This document shows positions 59,401 to 64,000 of a DNA stretch of 64,000 nucleotides, piece after piece. The position numbers were made by a program, and so were the translations under genes. Positions within the stretch are counted from its first letter, which is position 1, and each line of letters starts with the position of its first letter. Origin of the DNA: Lineus longissimus (taxonomy: Eukaryota > Nemertea > Pilidiophora > Heteronemertea > Lineidae); contig NC_088323.1 of the NCBI RefSeq assembly GCF_910592395.1, forward strand, positions 124,001 through 188,000, in the 5' to 3' direction. The notes under the pieces are model-generated. The model was not told the DNA's origin and made no database searches. It worked only from the letters and a program-made list of their open reading frames with translations.

Positions 59401-62400
59401 CCTGCAGAGGTCACAAAACATTGATATCCTGGCCTTGCAATCCTTGGGACTTTCAAAATGAGAGATCCAACAGTACTCTTAATATCCATGGCCAACTCGT
59501 TTCCATGCTCACTTTGTGGTGATGTCTGTCTTTCACCTTGTTTCAGTCAACAGAAGACGTGGCATCCGTCTCATCCTGTGACAGTTTATCATCAACGGAG
59601 GTCACCACGCCCACTGCCCCTAAGAACGTCTGGTTCAATATAACAGCTAGGATTACACAAACAGGTACGGCTGGTTCAATATAAGAGCTAGGATTACACA
59701 AACAGGTACGGCTGGTTCAATATAACAGCTAGGATTACACAAACAGGTACGGCTGGTTCAATATAACAGCTAGGATTACACAAACAGGTACGGCTGGTTC
59801 AATATAACAGCTAGGATTACACAAACAGGTACGGCTGGTTCAATATAACAGCTAGGATTACACAAACAGGTACGGCCAGCCACTTTCTCACCAGAAGATC
59901 AGTTCTTCACTGGTGCCTTGGTCAACCAACAGGCCTGATCTCAGTGCTGTAGGTAATGCTTGTATGGGGCCTAATCGAGGCTCGTGAAGGTTAGCATCTC
60001 TGGTGCCCCGATGGTTGAGAGCAGTACAGTGTCACATCTACAGGTGATCTAAACCATGGGCTCTTGTCGGTCTACACTTTGGCCAACATTGGCCATGTTG
60101 CCAGTTGATGGTGCACTAGTAAGAGACTGTCCTTACAAGGAGTGATGTGGTTGTGTTTCCAGGTATTGCAAAGGACGATGCAACAAAGAAGGAGTTTGCA
60201 CTTTACGCCGTCACAGTGACCAAGACTAACTACGATGGCTCGGAAGAGGTGTGGAACGTCTACCGTCGTTATAGCGATTTCCATGATCTCCATCTCAGTA
60301 TAAAGGAACGGGTAGGTCAGCCTGAGTTGAGATGGCTTTAACACTGTATTGATTTCAAGGTTGTCAGTAGAGATCTTTAGGAGACGTTAGAAACCAGATT
60401 CGGTAGGGCTTGAACCTCGTCTCCAGGTGAAGCAAGGAAACATGGAATGTGGACTGAGTTAATATTATCTTCAATATCATTATGCGCATGACCGGCTGAT
60501 GTGTGACAACATACATCTGTCCAAAGTAAGCCTAATCCTTCTTCTTCTTAACGTTACATTATCTCTGATGGCTTTTCCATAGAGCCAGGTCAATGTCTGT
60601 GATAAGCCAAACCAAACAACATATGGCAGGATATATCTGAGCCGATACCCCTTGACAAGATTGCTATAACATCCAGTATCATCAAATTTACAGAAAATCA
60701 ATAAGTATATCTCCAAAAACTACAACGTGAAGGTGAGAGTATTAGGGTCTCCTCAAATGATTCCCCTTGATCTCTATTCTTTGTGTTTCTAACATCTAAA
60801 CCTATCATCTTCACAACCTCATAATCTAACTCTTCATACTAACCCCGTCCATCCTTGTTGATTCTGGTCTAGTTGTGGAGGATCTCTCAGATCTCTGCCC
60901 TACGTTATTGTCCTGTTAGAAATACCATGGCTGCTGAATTCACTCTTCCGAATACGGGGGTGATTCTGCTTGTTAGTTTCTTTGAAGACATTAGTGAACA
61001 CAGACATCTCCATTCTGTGAAGTCTTCAGCGTGTTCTGGGATGGAGGACTTGACGCCCAAACTATTAGTTCCATCATAACATAACAAATGAAGTCAAAAC
61101 TGATGTTTGTTATGTTGCTATTTCAGTATGACGAGTTGAGCACTCTGACGTTTCCCGGCAAGAAGGCGTTCAACAACATGAATAAGGAGTTCCTAGAACG
61201 ACGACGAAAGGACTTAGATGGTTACTTACAGGTAAGTGGGGGCAGTGTTATGAAGTGATTGGTGGAGACATTGGCATGACCACGCACCTTGAGAGTTGAA
61301 TTGCTGGTTAGTCACGGTAGGATATGAGCTCAATGTCTTCAGTTGTTCATAGCAATATGCCCCCCTTGTTTGAGCAGGGAGTTGCTTGATGTTGTGATGG
61401 CATGTTACAATATTACCTATGCATCAATCTATCATGGCATCATCTCTTTCTTGCAGACGTTACTTCATCCCAAGATTGTTGCTTCCACGCCAGGCCTTCA
61501 AGACTTCCTGGCTCAGTTCTTAGACCCAGTAGCTTGGGAGAAGGGCAAGAGTGAGTTTGTGAGGAAGGTAACTATCCTAACACTTGAAAGGGACAGGGAA
61601 CATAGGATGATTCTGTGCAAGAAATGTCACGCTGGCCTCGTCAATGGGTTGCAAGGTGGCTAAGCATACCAGTCATTTCTTGACAAAGTAGCTTTTGACG
61701 TGACTTACTGCACATTTCTGAATATAATTGAATTCTCACCAACTTTTTCTCTCATTATGTGTCCTACAGTCAGGTGTAAGCATGAGCTCTTTTTTTGTCA
61801 GAAAATTTGATTTTGTTATTTGGTATCAAAAGTTAGACAGTTCATAGTTTTCATTTTCATCAATTCTTCATTATGGTTTCCTTTCTGATTTCTCACCCCA
61901 CAAGGAACCGAATAAGGTAATAGGTGTGGGCTCGCTTGCTGTGGAGATCATGACAAGGTTGTCCGAACACTCATGCAAAAAGCAGGTCAATTGAAAAACG
62001 TTTTGACCATGTATGTCTCAAAAAGGCTCTGGGCCACATCATGTGATGTGATGTGTGCTAGCCAGCCCTGAACCAGCCTAATCAAAAAGATTTGACACTG
62101 CTTTGGTCGTTTTTGTATCAATAAGGCTGGTTCTGGGCTGTTTGACATCATGTTGAGACGTGTGCCAGCCCTGAACTAGCCTAATCAAAAACCAATGAGA
62201 TTGTCCGGTCTGCCTTGTGTCTATGAGTCACTGAAGTTCAAGATGTAGTGATGTGTGTTGTGCCTGGTGTTGTAATGCACAAGACTTCTGGGGGGGTTCA
62301 CTACTGGTTGGTCTGATGTGTGTTGTGCCTGGTGTTGTAATGCACAAGACTTCTGGGGGGGTTTCACTACTGGTTGGTCTGGTGTGTGTTGTGCCTGGTG

Positions 62401-64000
62401 TTGTAATGCACAAGACTTCTGGGGGGGTTCACTACTGGTTGGTCTGGTGTGTGTTGTGCCTGGTGTTGTAATGCACAAGACTTCTGGGGGGGGGGTTCAC
62501 TACTGGTTGGTCTGGTGTGTCATGACATACAGTGATCTGTGTACAGCAATGACCTCCTGCCATGTATTGATGCTGTAGTGAGCGTCATCATGCACTAGAT
62601 AGGCCGTCGTAGTGAAATGCTTGATGGTTTCATGTAGGGCTTGTTAGATTAAACATTTTGTTCATGCTTTTTTGGTGGAATGACCATTCGGTTCTGGCCC
62701 CTATTTTCAATAGTTGTTTACTTCTAGTTCTAGGGTATGTTACTGCCTACCTTTTCTAACTTCTAGTTCATGATCCTGGTGGCTACAGACATTTCCCACT
62801 GGGCCACTCCTGTAGTTCACCACTGGGCCACTGCTGTAGTGAACAACTCCAGGGCCTTTCGTCCATGTGGTACACTGTTGTGCAACCAAATCATATTAAA
62901 TGATGTCGTACAATTCAAATGACCATCATTTCCAAAAAGCTAGAAATAGTGTTTTTTGATCAACGGTTTCAGGCAAGTGATCCACAGGAGACGAATGGGC
63001 CTTTTGATTTATTGAAGAATGCTGCATTGGTCTTACCCAGAATGTCCCTACCGGTCTTTGTTATGGTCTGTTGTGAATCCAATGATTTGGCTGCATTAAC
63101 CCTCTCTTGTTTAGTATTAACAATATCGTGTCTAGTAAAACTAAAATGATGAGAATGAATTGATGAGTTTATTCCTGTGGTGTATGAGGAAATGTGGAAT
63201 ACTATGTCAAGTTGATGTAGTTGATGGTTCAATTCACCATCTTTATTTGTGAATTGTGAATATTGGTCATGGACTCTGCTGTTTAAGGATACGCCTTTCA
63301 GGAGTAAACTCTTCAAACATTTGGTCGCTTTCACAATGACAGAACTTTGGATGCCAATAATTACCACAGGTTAAAATACTGTCAACATCACAATTCATTG
63401 TTCTTCACAGTTTTGTATTGATGTCGATCAAGTGTAGACACAGCACCTGTGTGTATTGACCAATCAAGGGTTACACTCACATCGCAGCACCTCTTGGCTT
63501 CACTATGAGGTCATGTGACATCGCAGCACCTCTTGAATTCACTTATATATGAGGTCATGTGACACCAAGAGGGAATTGCGACTAGAGACCTTGATAATTC
63601 ATGATGCACAACTAATTATTTAATTGTTGTGTGGTATTAACAGTGTCTACAGGGTGTCTCAGAATGAAGAGGCTCTGGGTGACTTGCATGACGTAATGGG
63701 GGACATGAGGCTTGTAATGTCAGATGGATTGCACCAGGTGTCACCTGTGAATGGCTCTGTTAGACTTCCTGGCATCAGTCCACCCATGTCATGCAAGTCC
63801 ACAATACAAGACAATGCTTTTTATCATATTTTGGTTGTGAGATATGTTTTAACTTCAGGATGAGGACTTAGCCTCGGAACTTCTCATCAATCTGGCGTTT
63901 GTTAGTCTCGTTAGTGCCTTAAACTATTTGCTGACATGATTTGTTGGTGACGCTGACTTAGGGTTTGGTCTGCCTGACAGACGTTGTCACTATGCTTGTT
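53478..64000 (+). CDS. SNX13: SNX13, sorting nexin 13 (RGS-PX1), 5' part
   Basis: Exons 53478-53596, 53759-53951, 54098-54335, 54623-54730, 55031-55119, 55358-55441, 55729-55870, 56130-56242, 56836-57231, 57467-57605, 57769-57803, 59547-59664, 60163-60311, 61127-61231, 61457-61567, plus two optional 39-nt exons; phases agree, about 713 aa so far (human 968). Residues about 8-46: hydrophobic membrane hairpin. About 75-275: PXA (LTGANIIDEVLQEV, WVPYFTTRLVDDFASHLR, LFLLLPPDDFNNK). About 365-515: RGS domain (NNVALDCFMEFLTSIGASGY, IYDQYLSEKSTQRI, LLAELDLLQDG). About 590-700: PX (FALYAVTVTKTNYDG, WNVYRRYSDFHDLH, LTFPGKKAFNNMNKEFLERR). The C-terminal nexin domain lies beyond the window or was not found after 61567. 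SNX13 acts at ER/endosome contacts in lipid and cargo trafficking. The start follows an acceptor directly. Confidence 0.93.
56284..56652. repeat. 22-bp minisatellite, about 17 copies, SNX13 intron
   Basis: Unit GAGTGGTCCACCGCTGGTCATT; late copies carry TAAGTGG and GGGCCACC. It starts about 40 bp after the donor of exon 56130-56242. Confidence 0.97.
58026..58378. repeat. 49-bp minisatellite, about 7 copies, SNX13 intron
   Basis: Unit TTGGTCTGAGTTGTAATGGA, ACCATGTTGAGTATGAGTGA, CTTGAAGCT; GTGTTG/ATGTTG variants. It ends about 30 bp before the candidate microexon at 58411. Confidence 0.96.
58411..58449 (+). CDS. Candidate SNX13 cassette microexon A (39 nt, KLKDLHNIMYHNQ)
   Basis: Flanked by TCCTGTTCTGTTTCAG and GTAAGT; phase 0/0, between exons 57769-57803 (ending SLSSKTSSLHA) and 59547-59664 (STEDVASVSSCDS). 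Inclusion or skipping keeps the frame. It lies in the Ser-rich linker between RGS and PX, where human SNX13 has no equivalent that I recall. Confidence 0.5.
59624..59876 (+). repeat. 41-bp minisatellite overlapping an SNX13 splice donor, about 6 copies
   Basis: The end of exon 59547-59664 (CTGGTTCAATATAACAGCTA, GGATTACACAAACAG) plus GTACGG is repeated in tandem. GT donors fall at 59665, 59706, 59747, 59788, 59829 and 59870, each in the same ACAAACAG|GTACGG context. Copies are almost identical (one ATAAGAG). Confidence 0.97.
60694..60732 (+). CDS. Candidate SNX13 cassette microexon B in the PX domain (39 nt)
   Basis: Acceptor CAAATTTACAG, donor GTGAGA, phase 0/0. It encodes KINKYISKNYNVK between LHLSIKER and YDELSTLTFPGKK. 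Human SNX13 reads straight from FHMRITEQ to FESLSSILKLPGKK, so skipping gives the canonical PX domain and inclusion inserts 13 residues before the conserved PGKK loop. Confidence 0.55.
61568..64000. other. SNX13 intron or downstream, next exon not found
   Basis: No match to the expected exon after ...GKSEFVRK. Contains diverged direct/inverted copies of CCAGCCCTGAACCAGCCTAA at about 62067-62200, the 65-bp array, and a doubled CATCGCAGCACCTCTTG block at about 63480-63560. An open stretch at 63624-63863 with an AG upstream has no recognisable family. Confidence 0.5.
62250..62517. repeat. About 65-bp minisatellite, 4 copies
   Basis: Unit TGTGTGTTGTGCCTGGTGTT, GTAATGCACAAGACTTCTGG, then a G-run and TTCACTACTGGTTGGTCTG. 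The G-run length changes between copies, up to ten. Confidence 0.95.

Noticed and set aside
63624..63863. Possible next SNX13 exon
   Set aside because: It has an upstream AG and an open frame, but the peptide does not match the expected SNX13 sequence after the PX domain.

Overview
This is eukaryotic, intron-rich nuclear DNA. Protein-coding signal appears only as short exons with GT-AG boundaries. Joined in consistent phase, these exons give animal proteins that resemble human ones closely. The gene set (ALADIN, type II PIP kinase, SNX13, ICE2, ABITRAM and a tastin/TROAP relative) points to an invertebrate deuterostome. The very high density of intronic minisatellites, three of which overlap a 5' splice site, makes an amphioxus-type cephalochordate my best guess. 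That is an inference; no species marker was read.

Layout. 1-4379 (+): 3' part of ICE2, little elongation complex subunit 2. 5752-10682 (-): complete AAAS (ALADIN nucleoporin) in 11 exons, tail-to-tail with ICE2. 10683-15221: intergenic accessory stretch with two tandem arrays, a decayed non-LTR retroelement ORF end, an orphan iduronate-2-sulfatase-like exon with an in-frame stop, and diverged repeats. 15222-32830 (+): complete PIP4K2 (about 402 aa) whose 17.6 kb span is mostly introns full of minisatellites; it has a candidate alternative microexon at 23787-23819. 32831-36642: intergenic with a 4-copy repeat. 36643-38248 (-): complete ABITRAM (FAM206A/Simiate) in 5 exons. 39001-50584 (+): complete TROAP/tastin-like gene (about 757 aa, 11 exons), head-to-head with ABITRAM across about 750 bp. 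50585-53477: intergenic with a palindromic MITE-like element, a duplicated block and a possible TIR element. 53478 to the window end (+): 5' two thirds of SNX13 (TM, PXA, RGS and PX regions), with two in-frame 39-nt candidate cassette exons.

The genes are housekeeping genes for separate processes: snRNA transcription (ICE2), the nuclear pore (AAAS), phosphoinositide metabolism (PIP4K2), actin/filopodia and nuclear speckles (ABITRAM), spindle and cell adhesion (TROAP), and endosome/lipid trafficking (SNX13). There is no operon logic. The two shared control regions are the ABITRAM/TROAP divergent spacer and, less tightly, the AAAS/PIP4K2 spacer.

The most unusual pattern is about twenty tandem arrays in 64 kb. 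In ICE2, AAAS and SNX13 the array starts at an exon-intron junction, and each repeat carries a copy of that exon's own splice donor. Further points of interest are candidate alternative microexons in conserved domains (the PIP kinase DLKGS motif and the SNX13 PX domain), a pair of about 100-nt hairpins in a TROAP intron, and several long palindromic elements. Exon boundaries were derived by hand from frame, phase and remembered homology; no search was run.
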